Program-made: the position numbers and the translations under genes
NCBI RefSeq assembly: GCF_040811775.1
Contig: NZ_JBFNXW010000001.1
Location: forward strand, 372,001-436,000
From: Balneola sp. MJW-20
GTDB lineage: Bacteria; Bacteroidota; Rhodothermia; Balneolales; Balneolaceae
DNA length: 64,000 bases
Direction of reading: 5' to 3'
The notes under the pieces: model-generated
What the model was told of the DNA's origin: nothing
Database searches by the model: none
The model's input: only the letters and a program-made list of their open reading frames with translations
In this document: positions 18,301 through 26,873 of the stretch, in pieces
Position numbering within the stretch: position 1 is the stretch's first letter
Layout of the letters: every line of letters starts with the position of its first letter

Positions 18301-20077
18301 TGATTCACTTTATGCATTCGATATCAATTTCCGCAATATCGATATGTGGATACTTCCCTTTATCGGACCCAAGATCTTTAATGAAGCCTCGGGTAATGGT
18401 TCAGGGAAAGGAAAATTCTGGGGTACCCTGGATGATTATGATTTTGATGTTAACTTTGATATCGGACAGCGGGACGCAGTGTATTTCCGGCCTAATTTCC
18501 TGGATACCTATTATTATGCGCAGGGTCCGATCCGGTTTAACCGTAGAGAAGGTCTCGAATTTCAGGATGTATTCATTATTGATCCGTCCGGTGGTCTTGC
18601 TACACTAAGCGGTACTTTTGATTTTAATGATTTTCAGATGATCAATTATTTTGATCTGAGAGTTGAGATGGATGAATTTCAGTTTTTGAATTCTGAGTTT
18701 GATCCTACGCTTCCTTTCTATGGAAATGCTTACGGTAGCAGTGTGGTGACCATTACAGGTACTAATATCAATCCGGTGATGAGAACAGTTACGCCGATGC
18801 AGATATCGGATTTTTCGGAGATCGGTATCCCACTGGTGGAAGAAACTGAGGTTAGCGAGGATAATAAACTTATCCGGTTTGTGGAATCTTTTGATCTTCC
18901 AGAGGATTCATCCGGTCAGCGAGACCCGGCATTCGGTAGTCAGCAATCCATAGACCCAACACAGCTTACCTTTGCAGAACGTTTTACCCTGGATCTCACC
19001 TTTGAGGCCCAGGACCCGATGACCGTACGCCTGATCTTTGATCCTGTCACCAATGATGCCGTAACTGCAAATGGTACCGGCCGGATACGTATCACCCTTG
19101 AAGATCAGCAGGTGAATATGTACGGGCAGTTCAATATTACAGACGGAAGGTACCAGTTTGTCAGTGGCGACATCTTCACCCGTCGATTTGAACTGGAACC
19201 GGGTGGTACTATTATCTGGAATGGTCCTCCTGATAATGCAAGATTGAACCTGAATGCATTTTACCGGGCGCGACCTGATATAAATACATTAACATCACTG
19301 CGAGGAGAACTTCGTAATGATGAGACTCAGCGTGTGAGGGTACCCGTAGAATTGGTTCTTTCCATAACCGGTACACTGGACAGTATCGAAAATGAATTCT
19401 TTTTCCGTCTTCCGGATACCTTTGATCCCAATATAAATTCAACACTGCAAACTCAGATCGCCGCTCTAAACAGAGATCAGGACGAAAAACTCATACAAGC
19501 AACCAGTTTCCTGCTGATGGGTGATTTTATACCGGTTTCAAATTCAAGTACTTCCAGGAACACCTCATTTGGGAACAATCTTTCAGGATCAGCCGCAGTA
19601 CTGAACCCGCTTTTGTCAAATCAGGTGATCAGCCCCTTGCTTTCAAATCAGATCAATTCACTGCTGAACAGTGATGTGAGCAGTCTGGACGTAGATTTTA
19701 ATCTAAATACTTACAATCAGGTCGATCTTGGGGTTGCATTAAGATTATACAACGATAAGCTTATATTAAGGCGTGAAGGTCAGGTGTACTCTCAGAATAA
19801 CATCAATATTGGTGATATCGGAGCAACATACCGGATCAACCGAACATTTTCAGTTACTGCATTTCACAGGCAGGACCCGACATTTGGAAACCTGAATACA
19901 TCAAATTCCACGAATGATACCCAGGATATTAATGGTGTGGGTGTGGAAGCCAGATTTTCATTCAATACCTGGAAACAATTTTTCAGGCGACTGGGCAGAC
20001 CATTCAGAAAACTATTCGGTATAAAGGAAAAAACAGAAGAAGAGATAACAGAAAACAGAGAAGAAAATCCCTCGTAA
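15368..20077 (+). CDS. tamB: Translocation/assembly module TamB (AsmA/DUF490-type bridge protein)
   Basis: A 1569-aa inner-membrane-anchored periplasmic protein. An N-terminal membrane helix (about 18-38) is followed by an AsmA-like start (FEGVLSIGKVDGFLPFSIELQDVDI) and a very long beta-rich body of repeated short strands. The end has the DUF490 pattern (QFNITDGRYQFVSG, then a TIIWNGPPDNARLNLNAFY strand pair at about 1265-1305). Such proteins span the periplasm as a hydrophobic groove, assist outer-membrane protein assembly and are implicated in lipid transport. It is longer than E. coli TamB (about 1260 aa) but in the range for this phylum. It starts directly after aroB; rnr follows by 10 nt and the Omp85 fusion lies two genes down. 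Confidence 0.9.
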   Translation: MAYLRLLYRSWSTFWTFIGVFITTVVVVLLAVLSALQLGFVKNLMADKVEEVFNQQFEGVLSIGKVDGFLPFSIELQDVDIYPDSSSFESVVYVENVSAGIDLLALVNNRIILNGVNLQSPEIYISTMGDASSIQAFQLRSTALTEPDPQDSLLSSDKPILDLLIPSLIVENGVIKLRNRFDADQLAYRGDSLTFRLNYLNTYLEYSENQRILDIESLEFSVPELELQRADILGQIYNDEETLEMNSFSVSLARSRLVFNAEARDVNLLNDNIGQQLMEAYYELNLREGNLNSENLNRIFPLFPAVDRNIFASIEGEGTLDSLWFDNLEFTLGESFFLASGALLDIGQRDRIGYDFNIDDARFETVDISSFGLPLDSLQLDALSKVNFRGSLRGNQDTAKTDIWLSSNRGEAHIDGKIRLAPIRDLDLNITADSLDLGGLISDDIQNSRLNLEMDLNSSTLDYQTAVGSLRLLSSGSVDRFSYDSLDIGVELDNGFIQSDLALGLYGSVVTGSLVADLTSDINEFNLQGTATKLPVKRIIDIPQMQEAVVDLDYGLQISGNNLDNITGRTNLDIINAVVGEEILGNHQLYLDFTGTPDDRRSLRFTSTAFDATVEGQYNPTELIDLYAHWKDFFRYRFEDEILLDNPSLSLSDTLQTSAQNITWSSRLKDLKLLRTYIPSFPEIRSSVSFTGNAEINPQRLSFNSRVYDPSFTSGDLSADSILVQATGGFRYDSSLKDFSLLNISGDLGLFDYNLFTARNLQFLAKLNRDSLSLSTNIAQLADDARFNLSGEGILTDSLIRFSIDEFDVGTDEYAWDTEGRPVAVYDRQNKLTLQDLLFTSGDQFISVDGTYSTNPTDSVNYLVNGLELERLSDVINGRINFSGLFNGNFTTRSLTRIPSIQGNISVEKFMLDDQIAGDVILNSNYNQELDQFDTRITVYTDSAKYPSYFRNNDRLGLDFEINGYVKAPGAGINLSEVDSLYAFDINFRNIDMWILPFIGPKIFNEASGNGSGKGKFWGTLDDYDFDVNFDIGQRDAVYFRPNFLDTYYYAQGPIRFNRREGLEFQDVFIIDPSGGLATLSGTFDFNDFQMINYFDLRVEMDEFQFLNSEFDPTLPFYGNAYGSSVVTITGTNINPVMRTVTPMQISDFSEIGIPLVEETEVSEDNKLIRFVESFDLPEDSSGQRDPAFGSQQSIDPTQLTFAERFTLDLTFEAQDPMTVRLIFDPVTNDAVTANGTGRIRITLEDQQVNMYGQFNITDGRYQFVSGDIFTRRFELEPGGTIIWNGPPDNARLNLNAFYRARPDINTLTSLRGELRNDETQRVRVPVELVLSITGTLDSIENEFFFRLPDTFDPNINSTLQTQIAALNRDQDEKLIQATSFLLMGDFIPVSNSSTSRNTSFGNNLSGSAAVLNPLLSNQVISPLLSNQINSLLNSDVSSLDVDFNLNTYNQVDLGVALRLYNDKLILRREGQVYSQNNINIGDIGATYRINRTFSVTAFHRQDPTFGNLNTSNSTNDTQDINGVGVEARFSFNTWKQFFRRLGRPFRKLFGIKEKTEEEITENREENPS

Positions 20078-20087
20078 AAGGAATTTA

Positions 20088-22241
20088 ATGAGTAAAAATA
20101 AAAGGTTAAGTAGTTTTGAAGAGATCATTTTGGATCTCATAAAGTCGAGCCCAAATAATGAAATGACCATAGGTCAGCTCGCAAGTGTATTAAGCATAGA
20201 GAATAAAAAAGATCAAAAGAGACTGGACAAGTCTATAAATCGTCTGCAGAATAAAAGAATTTTACACCGCCACGGTAATAAGATCTCGATCAATAGATCT
20301 TCAGGTAACGCAGATTCCGGTTTACTGGAAGGACGTATTCATATTAATAACCGGGGAACCGGATATGTAATGGTCGAGGGCAGAGAGGACGATATTATGA
20401 TATCCTCCAAGGATCTTGGAATGGCTCTCCCGGACGATATCGTAAAAGTGAAGATAACGGGCTCAAATAAAAGAAACGGTAAAGCCAGAGGGAAACTGGT
20501 AGAGATCGTTGAAAGAGGAAAAGAGTATTATGTCGGAACGCTTAAACAGGTAGGAAAAAAGAATTTCATTATAGAATCTGATCCAAAATCTGCACAGGTC
20601 GACTTTTTTGTATTACCTGAAAATCTGGGTAAAGCCAAGGAAAACGATAAAGTACTTTTCAGTCTGGAAAACTGGGTTCATCAGAAAGCCCTTCCGGAGG
20701 CAAAGATTCTCTCTATTCTTGGTCAGTCCGGATCTAATGACGCTAACGTACTTTCTATCCTTGCTGAAAATGATATGATCGCAGACTTTCCGCCTGATGT
20801 GGATAAACAGGCGGACCGTATTCCTACCGACATCCCCCAGGCGGAGATCGACAGGAGAAGAGATCTTAGGGATGAAATGATCTTTACCATTGATCCGGTC
20901 GATGCTAAAGATTTTGATGATGCACTGAGTATCAAAATTCTGGATAACGGAAATTATTACCTCGGCGTCCATATTGCTGATGTCACTCATTATGTGCAGC
21001 CTAAAACTGTTTTGGATCAGGAAGCCTATAAAAGAGGGACCAGTGTTTACCTGGTCGATCGGGTAATTCCTATGCTTCCTGAAGTGTTGAGTAACGGTGT
21101 ATGTTCTTTACGGCCGCATGAAGATAAACTGACTTACAGTTGTTTTATGGAGATCGATCCCGATGGAAATCTGGTGGATTACAGTATCGAGGAGACGATC
21201 ATACACTCCAAGCAGCGATTTACTTACGAAGAAGCGCAACAGATCATAGACGGTTCAAATCATAAACTGAGTGATAAGATCCATGAAGCATATGCACTGG
21301 CCCAGGTTTTAATGCATAAAAGGTTTCGTGAGGGAGCGATCGATTTTGACACTCCTGAGCCGCGATTCGTTTTAGACGATAATGGAGATCCGATTAAGGT
21401 GATCGTAAAAGAACGGTTGTTTGCTCACAGACTCATTGAAGAGTGTATGTTGATGGCAAACCGGACCGTAGCGCAGCATGTAGAAAAATTACGCCAGAAA
21501 TCCGGTGAGAAGAGATCAAAAGATCTGTATCCTTTCTTTTACAGGATACATGACAAGCCGGACGAAGAGAAACTGATGGGCATAGCAGAACAGGTTAAGC
21601 CAATAGGTATTGAGTTTAATCTGAATGGGAAAATCACTCCTAAAAAGATCAATGACCTTCTTAAAAAGGTGGATGGTACCAGCCTCGAATATATCGTAAA
21701 CGGTCTAATGCTTAGATCCATGGCCAAAGCAGAATATTCTCCAAACAATATCGGTCACTTCGGCCTGGGCTTTAAACATTACGCACACTTTACAAGTCCG
21801 ATCCGTCGTTACCCTGACGTTATTGTCCACCGATTACTCAAAGGGTATAACCAGGGAAGTGCTGCATATACTCATAAGACACTGGTAAAGGACGGAGAAC
21901 ACTGCAGTGAAAGAGAACGAGTAGCGGTAGACGCGGAACGTGATTCCGTAAAACTGAAGCAGGTTGAATTTCTCAGTTCAAGGATTGGAGAGGAATTTGA
22001 CGGTACTATAAGTGGAGTTACAGAAAATGGAATTTTTGTGAACCTTAAAGACATTTACTGTGAAGGAATGATCAGAGTCAGTGATCTGAAAAATGATTAC
22101 TACGTATATGATCAAAAGAGTCATTCCCTCGTTGGCCGTAAAAGTGGACGAAAGTATCAGCTTGGAAATGACATCAGAGTTAAAGTGAAAAGCACCAACA
22201 TGCAGAAAAGACAGATCGACTTTACCCTGTCTAAGAGCTAA
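20088..22241 (+). CDS. rnr: Ribonuclease R
   Basis: A 3'-5' exoribonuclease of the RNase II/RNB family that degrades structured RNA. The 717 aa show, in order, an N-terminal winged helix-like segment (10-65), cold-shock OB folds, an RNB domain with the catalytic Asp cluster in DPVDAKDFDDA (269-279), and a C-terminal S1 domain (from about 650, DGTISGVTENGIFVNLKD). The lysine-rich tail of E. coli RNase R is missing. A Shine-Dalgarno-like AAAGGA precedes the ATG. It lies 10 nt after tamB and 15 nt before the Omp85 fusion. Confidence 0.95.
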   Translation: MSKNKRLSSFEEIILDLIKSSPNNEMTIGQLASVLSIENKKDQKRLDKSINRLQNKRILHRHGNKISINRSSGNADSGLLEGRIHINNRGTGYVMVEGREDDIMISSKDLGMALPDDIVKVKITGSNKRNGKARGKLVEIVERGKEYYVGTLKQVGKKNFIIESDPKSAQVDFFVLPENLGKAKENDKVLFSLENWVHQKALPEAKILSILGQSGSNDANVLSILAENDMIADFPPDVDKQADRIPTDIPQAEIDRRRDLRDEMIFTIDPVDAKDFDDALSIKILDNGNYYLGVHIADVTHYVQPKTVLDQEAYKRGTSVYLVDRVIPMLPEVLSNGVCSLRPHEDKLTYSCFMEIDPDGNLVDYSIEETIIHSKQRFTYEEAQQIIDGSNHKLSDKIHEAYALAQVLMHKRFREGAIDFDTPEPRFVLDDNGDPIKVIVKERLFAHRLIEECMLMANRTVAQHVEKLRQKSGEKRSKDLYPFFYRIHDKPDEEKLMGIAEQVKPIGIEFNLNGKITPKKINDLLKKVDGTSLEYIVNGLMLRSMAKAEYSPNNIGHFGLGFKHYAHFTSPIRRYPDVIVHRLLKGYNQGSAAYTHKTLVKDGEHCSERERVAVDAERDSVKLKQVEFLSSRIGEEFDGTISGVTENGIFVNLKDIYCEGMIRVSDLKNDYYVYDQKSHSLVGRKSGRKYQLGNDIRVKVKSTNMQKRQIDFTLSKS

Positions 22242-22256
22242 ATATTTCTAAATAGT

Positions 22257-25200
22257 ATGATGAAACGCATTTTATTAGGTATCGCACTCGCAGGGCTACT
22301 TATCTGGCCGGAAGTTCAGGCCCAGTATTATTCTTTCGGAAAGAACCGGGTTCAATACGAAGACTTTGAATGGCGTTTTATTCAGTCCACGCATTTCGAT
22401 GTATACTATTATGGCGACAAGAATTATAAACTGGCGGAATTTGCAGCAAAAAGCGTTGAATCGGCATACCGTCAGCTTTCTGAAGACTTTGATCATGAAA
22501 TATCAGCACGTATCCCGCTGATCATTTATGATTCCCATAATGACTTTTCTCAGACCAATGTGGTAGCCCTCCCTATAGAAGCAGAGGGCATCGGTGGAGT
22601 GACTGATAAATTTAAAAACCGCATGACCGTACCCTTTGACGGAGATTACAAAGATTTCAGAAGGACTTTACATCATGAGCTGGTTCATGCGGTGTTTAAT
22701 GATATGTTTTACGGTGGAAGTGTACAGTCCATTATAAGAAATAACATTAACCTGGTCTTCCCGCTTTGGTTTGAAGAAGGTCTTGCCGAGTATATGGCTC
22801 TGGGCTGGGACTCTAATACGGATATGTACATTCGGGATGCTGTGATCAACAATTACCTTCCACCATTGAACCGCCTCAGCGGTTATTATGCCTACCGGGG
22901 CGGCCAGTCTTTCTGGAATTTTGTAGTGGAAAACTACGGCCGTGAAAAGATCAGTGAGATCCTTCAGCGAATTAAAAATACACGAAATGTCGGTTTAGGG
23001 TTAACTCAGTCGCTTGGACTGGAAGGGCAGGATCTGTCTGATGAATGGATGGAGTACCTTAAGAAAAGATATTATCCGGAAGTTGCGGTCAGGGAGAGTA
23101 ACGGTGATGTAGGAACTCAACTCACCGAACGGGCGAAATTCGGAACATACAATACGAGTCCGTCCATTTCTCCACAGGGTGATAAAGTTGCTTTTATTAC
23201 CAACAAGAGAAGCTATTTCGATATAGTAGTGATCAGTACCATCAACAGTGAAAAACTAAAGACACTGATAAAGGGACAGGATAATCCTGAGTTTGAAGAA
23301 CTTAACATCCTGAATCCGAACCTGACCTGGTCACCCGATGGGTCTAAAGTAGCTGCCTCATCAAAGTCTCAAGGCAAAGATGAGCTGGCTATCATTGATT
23401 ACCGGAGTGGCAAAGTGGATAAATTCCGTTTCCCTCAGCTTGATGCGATTGGTTCAGTGGCCTGGTCACCAGACGGCAAGAAAATTGCTTTTGACGGGAA
23501 TGTCGGTCCCTATCAGGATATCTTCTTATATGATATTGATAGCCGTGAACTTACGAATCTTACAAAGGATTTCTTTTCAGATATGAATCCGGCCTGGGGC
23601 AGTAATTCACAGGAGATTTATTTTAATTCGTACAGAGGTGACCGAACCCAGCTGGGTCGATACAATCTGAATCATGATCTGTTACTGGACCGAAGCATGT
23701 ACCAGAGCGATCTTTACAAGATCAGAATTGGAGAAAACAATGCGGTCAGGCTCACAAAAACCAATAACTGGAATGAGTGGTCACCCAAGACGACGGGTGA
23801 CGGCAGAATGGTTTATATATCGGATCTGAATGGAATTCAGAATATATATGAACTCAACTTACAGACCCTGACTTCAACACCCCTGACCAATTTCCTGACC
23901 GGTGTTTCACAGATCTCAATCAGTAATGACGGGTCCAGGCTGGCTTACAATTCAATTAACGAAGGTTATCTGGATATCTTCCTAATGCGATCACCCTTCA
24001 ACCGTGCAAAGCAGGAACTTCCTTCACTTAACTACTGGGCTAAAAGAAGAGCGCAGGAAACACAGGAACAAAGAGTTCCGGCTATTGCTTATGCTGATCA
24101 AATGTTCAGAGACGGTCTTAAGATAAAAGAAGAAGCCCGGGCCGTAGAGGAAGTAGTCGAGCAGGAGCAGCGTCAGGATGATTCAGAGAATATTGATTTC
24201 AGAAATTATGTATTTGCCGATGACGTGATCGCAGATACAACCATTGAGATCAAAGATGAGAATACATTTGAGCCCGAAGATAATTATACAAATGATGGCC
24301 GGTATCAGCCAAGAGACTACAGGCTGGCTTTTTCAACCGATATTTCCTACAACCCTACTTTTGTAGCCTCCACCTACGGATCAGCAGCATCTACCCAGTT
24401 TATAATCAGTGACCTTCTGGGAGATCATCAGCTGGCATTCGGGACTAATTTTGTGCTGGACCTCAGAAACAGTGATTATACCATTCAGTATGCTTACCTC
24501 AAGAACCGAATGAATTATATATTCAACTTCTTCCATACGGCTAATCGTTTTCAAACCTTTTCAGGTGAGATACTGAGATTCCGGACTTACGGGCTGACCA
24601 CCAATTTCCAGTATCCAATCAATAAATTTAAAAGAATTGATTTTGGGGTGGCAATGATCGGTGTGGCCAGAGATTATAGCATTGTACCCGATGGTAACCG
24701 GTTCTTTATAGGAGGAGGCCCGTTTTTGGGGCAGAATGTAGCAGCTTTTGATGATCAAAGAGCACTATTCCTGTATCCTGAAGTAACTTTCACTGATGAT
24801 AAGACACTGCCCGGATTCATTACACCTGCGGGAGGCTCTCGCTATTCAGTTGGGATCTCAGGAAGTCCGGGAGTAGGAAACCAGGCTCCGACTTTTATTT
24901 CAGCATTGGGTGACTTCAGAAAGTATTTCAATCTGGGTTATCAGTATACCTTTGCATTAAGATACTCCGGTGGAGTTTCACTGGGAGGTGACTCACAAAA
25001 TTACTTTATGGGTGGTCGCTTAGGCTGGATCAACCGCAGATTCAGCGAAAATGAACTTTCATTTGATCAATTAGTCGATAACTTCTTCTCGGTTCCGGCA
25101 TTACCTCTTCGTGGTTACGCTTATAATGCCATTTACGGAGATCGTTTTAGCCTGATCAATGCTGAATTCCGATTCCCGTTCTTCGCAGCAGTTATACCGG

Positions 25201-25565
25201 GTGCCTTACCGATCATTCCGCTTTATAATCTGACGGGAGTGGCCTTCCTGGATGTGGGTACAGCATGGGGGCGTGATATCCGATATGGACTCCAGGATGC
25301 AAACGGAAATCAGATCATCAATGATTCCGGTCTTGACTTTAAAGTTGCGAAACCAGAAGATGGGTTTTACCAGATCCAGACACAAAACGGTGCGATAACG
25401 GCTAGTGATACTTATCTGGATGGGGATATTCTGATCGGAGGTGGATTCGGTATTAGGACCATATTGTTTGGTCTTCCATTCCGCTATGACGTAGGCTGGC
25501 CTTATGAAAGAAGCGGATTCGGAGGAAACCCGATTCATTATTTCTCCATCGGAATTGATTTTTGA
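22257..25565 (+). CDS. Metallopeptidase / TolB-like propeller / Omp85-type barrel fusion protein
   Basis: An exported 1102-aa protein with signal peptide (residues 1-22, ending VQAQ). Residues 35-260 form a gluzincin-like domain with HELVH at 140-144 and WFEEGLAEY at 171-179, the zinc-ligand arrangement of MA-clan peptidases. Residues of about 290-600 contain TolB/WD40-type repeats (SPSISPQGDKVAFITN, LTWSPDGSKVAASSK, VAWSPDGKKIAFDG). From about 690 the protein is a beta-barrel whose late part has LRGY (951-954) followed by LINAEFRFP, VAFLDVGTAW, GGGFGIRT and an aromatic C-terminal strand (HYFSIGIDF), as in Omp85 proteins. No POTRA domain is seen. An Omp85 subgroup with WD40 domains has been described (from memory); its function is unknown. 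Proximity to tamB suggests a TamA-like partner role; that is inference. Confidence 0.85.
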   Translation: MMKRILLGIALAGLLIWPEVQAQYYSFGKNRVQYEDFEWRFIQSTHFDVYYYGDKNYKLAEFAAKSVESAYRQLSEDFDHEISARIPLIIYDSHNDFSQTNVVALPIEAEGIGGVTDKFKNRMTVPFDGDYKDFRRTLHHELVHAVFNDMFYGGSVQSIIRNNINLVFPLWFEEGLAEYMALGWDSNTDMYIRDAVINNYLPPLNRLSGYYAYRGGQSFWNFVVENYGREKISEILQRIKNTRNVGLGLTQSLGLEGQDLSDEWMEYLKKRYYPEVAVRESNGDVGTQLTERAKFGTYNTSPSISPQGDKVAFITNKRSYFDIVVISTINSEKLKTLIKGQDNPEFEELNILNPNLTWSPDGSKVAASSKSQGKDELAIIDYRSGKVDKFRFPQLDAIGSVAWSPDGKKIAFDGNVGPYQDIFLYDIDSRELTNLTKDFFSDMNPAWGSNSQEIYFNSYRGDRTQLGRYNLNHDLLLDRSMYQSDLYKIRIGENNAVRLTKTNNWNEWSPKTTGDGRMVYISDLNGIQNIYELNLQTLTSTPLTNFLTGVSQISISNDGSRLAYNSINEGYLDIFLMRSPFNRAKQELPSLNYWAKRRAQETQEQRVPAIAYADQMFRDGLKIKEEARAVEEVVEQEQRQDDSENIDFRNYVFADDVIADTTIEIKDENTFEPEDNYTNDGRYQPRDYRLAFSTDISYNPTFVASTYGSAASTQFIISDLLGDHQLAFGTNFVLDLRNSDYTIQYAYLKNRMNYIFNFFHTANRFQTFSGEILRFRTYGLTTNFQYPINKFKRIDFGVAMIGVARDYSIVPDGNRFFIGGGPFLGQNVAAFDDQRALFLYPEVTFTDDKTLPGFITPAGGSRYSVGISGSPGVGNQAPTFISALGDFRKYFNLGYQYTFALRYSGGVSLGGDSQNYFMGGRLGWINRRFSENELSFDQLVDNFFSVPALPLRGYAYNAIYGDRFSLINAEFRFPFFAAVIPGALPIIPLYNLTGVAFLDVGTAWGRDIRYGLQDANGNQIINDSGLDFKVAKPEDGFYQIQTQNGAITASDTYLDGDILIGGGFGIRTILFGLPFRYDVGWPYERSGFGGNPIHYFSIGIDF

Positions 25566-26873
25566 TCAATCCGAGTAAAAGGTCTGTACCTGAAGTAACC
25601 GGTAGTATTGATAGTCAGGGTCCAGAAAGTATACGAAGGACGTATACTCCTGACGCACTCTGCTGATACTGTCTCCTAAGCGGAGTTCATCCAGCTGCCC
25701 GTTTTCCTTAACAACATACTTGTACGTGTAGAGTCCTTGTTTGATCAGCTGGGTACTTTCCCATACTCCCAGATTCTGATCATAGACCATCCGGTTATTT
25801 TCATCCGGATTCCATTGATTGAAATCACCAATCAGATAGATCTCCGGGTCATTATTAAGTTCTCCCCGATCATTGAACCTGAATTTTACATTACTGTATC
25901 GTGCATTCCTGTCGCCGACAGGCTCTCCAAAAGAGGATCTCCATCGTGGTACGGGGTCAGCACTAAAATTCAGAAAATCATCCCTGAGTATCAGTAGAGG
26001 AGGTACTTTACCCGGTTGCCAGTCCATAATTTCCGGACCGGTAATTCCCAGTTCCCTAATATTCAGTCCGAGGAAGTCAAAATTTGCGGGGTATGCGTTC
26101 TCTCTTTTAAGGTAAAACCGGCTTCGACCTTCTTCACTGATATCAAAGGTACTGGTTTGTTTTGCATCGCCCCAGAATCGATTTTGCACAAAGTAATATC
26201 TCAGGTCGAACTGAGGATAGATCACAAATGCCGGGTAAAAGTACTCTGAAAAAGGCTGATCCAATGCAGCATTATTTCTCCCTGCATTAAAAATTGTTTC
26301 GATGCTCGAAACGAGTTCTCCTTCATTTTCAGTAACATAAAAAGGCATGGAAAAGAGGGGAGTGCCGGAACTGAAGTCACTGACCAGCAGCATATAATTT
26401 CCACTAACCATAAAAGAGACCTGTCGGTTTGGGAATGTAGTGCGGTAATGCACATAATTAGGATTCGAATTCTTGTTTATAGTCCCGGAGCCGAAGATCA
26501 GTTCATTTATCCCCGAAAGGTACCATTCCTCGGGAATATTACTCCTTTTCCAGTCGGGACCATAGTGAATGAAGTTGATCCTGAATTGCCCGCTTAAATT
26601 GGTAAGCTCATCGAATTCGAGAACTAATTTCTCATTACTGTTCAGTCGTAGAACGGGCGGGTTACCTTTATTATCGCCCCTGTAAAGCTGAATACTCTTG
26701 ATCGAATTGGGGGCTGAGAGCTGAGGTGCTACAAGTAACCTGCTCTCATTATTTTGCACCGGAACCGGTTTGAGCTTTAGAGATTCGCCTACTTTACCGG
26801 AGCAGGAGATGAAAACACAACAAACACAAACAAGCAGAGCCGGTTTAAAGCTGAATACTTCCTTTAAAGACAA
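25566..26873 (-). CDS. Type IX secretion plug-like lipoprotein (DUF5103)
   Basis: A 435-aa protein with a lipoprotein-like signal (hydrophobic run then FISC near residue 24). The N-terminal half resembles the first domain of the T9SS plug family (IKSIQLYRGDNKGNPPVLRLNS, LVLEFDEL, and YHYGPDW-like IHYGPDW). The C-terminal half has the E-set/CBM-like pattern YLIGDFNQWNPDENNRM followed by LIKQGLYTYKYVV, typical of DUF5103. In Flavobacterium the plug blocks the SprA translocon from the periplasmic side. No other T9SS genes are in the window. The start overlaps dapF by 29 nt, and the stop abuts the stop of the opposing Omp85 gene within TGATCA. Confidence 0.8.
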   Translation of the reverse strand: MSLKEVFSFKPALLVCVCCVFISCSGKVGESLKLKPVPVQNNESRLLVAPQLSAPNSIKSIQLYRGDNKGNPPVLRLNSNEKLVLEFDELTNLSGQFRINFIHYGPDWKRSNIPEEWYLSGINELIFGSGTINKNSNPNYVHYRTTFPNRQVSFMVSGNYMLLVSDFSSGTPLFSMPFYVTENEGELVSSIETIFNAGRNNAALDQPFSEYFYPAFVIYPQFDLRYYFVQNRFWGDAKQTSTFDISEEGRSRFYLKRENAYPANFDFLGLNIRELGITGPEIMDWQPGKVPPLLILRDDFLNFSADPVPRWRSSFGEPVGDRNARYSNVKFRFNDRGELNNDPEIYLIGDFNQWNPDENNRMVYDQNLGVWESTQLIKQGLYTYKYVVKENGQLDELRLGDSISRVRQEYTSFVYFLDPDYQYYRLLQVQTFYSD

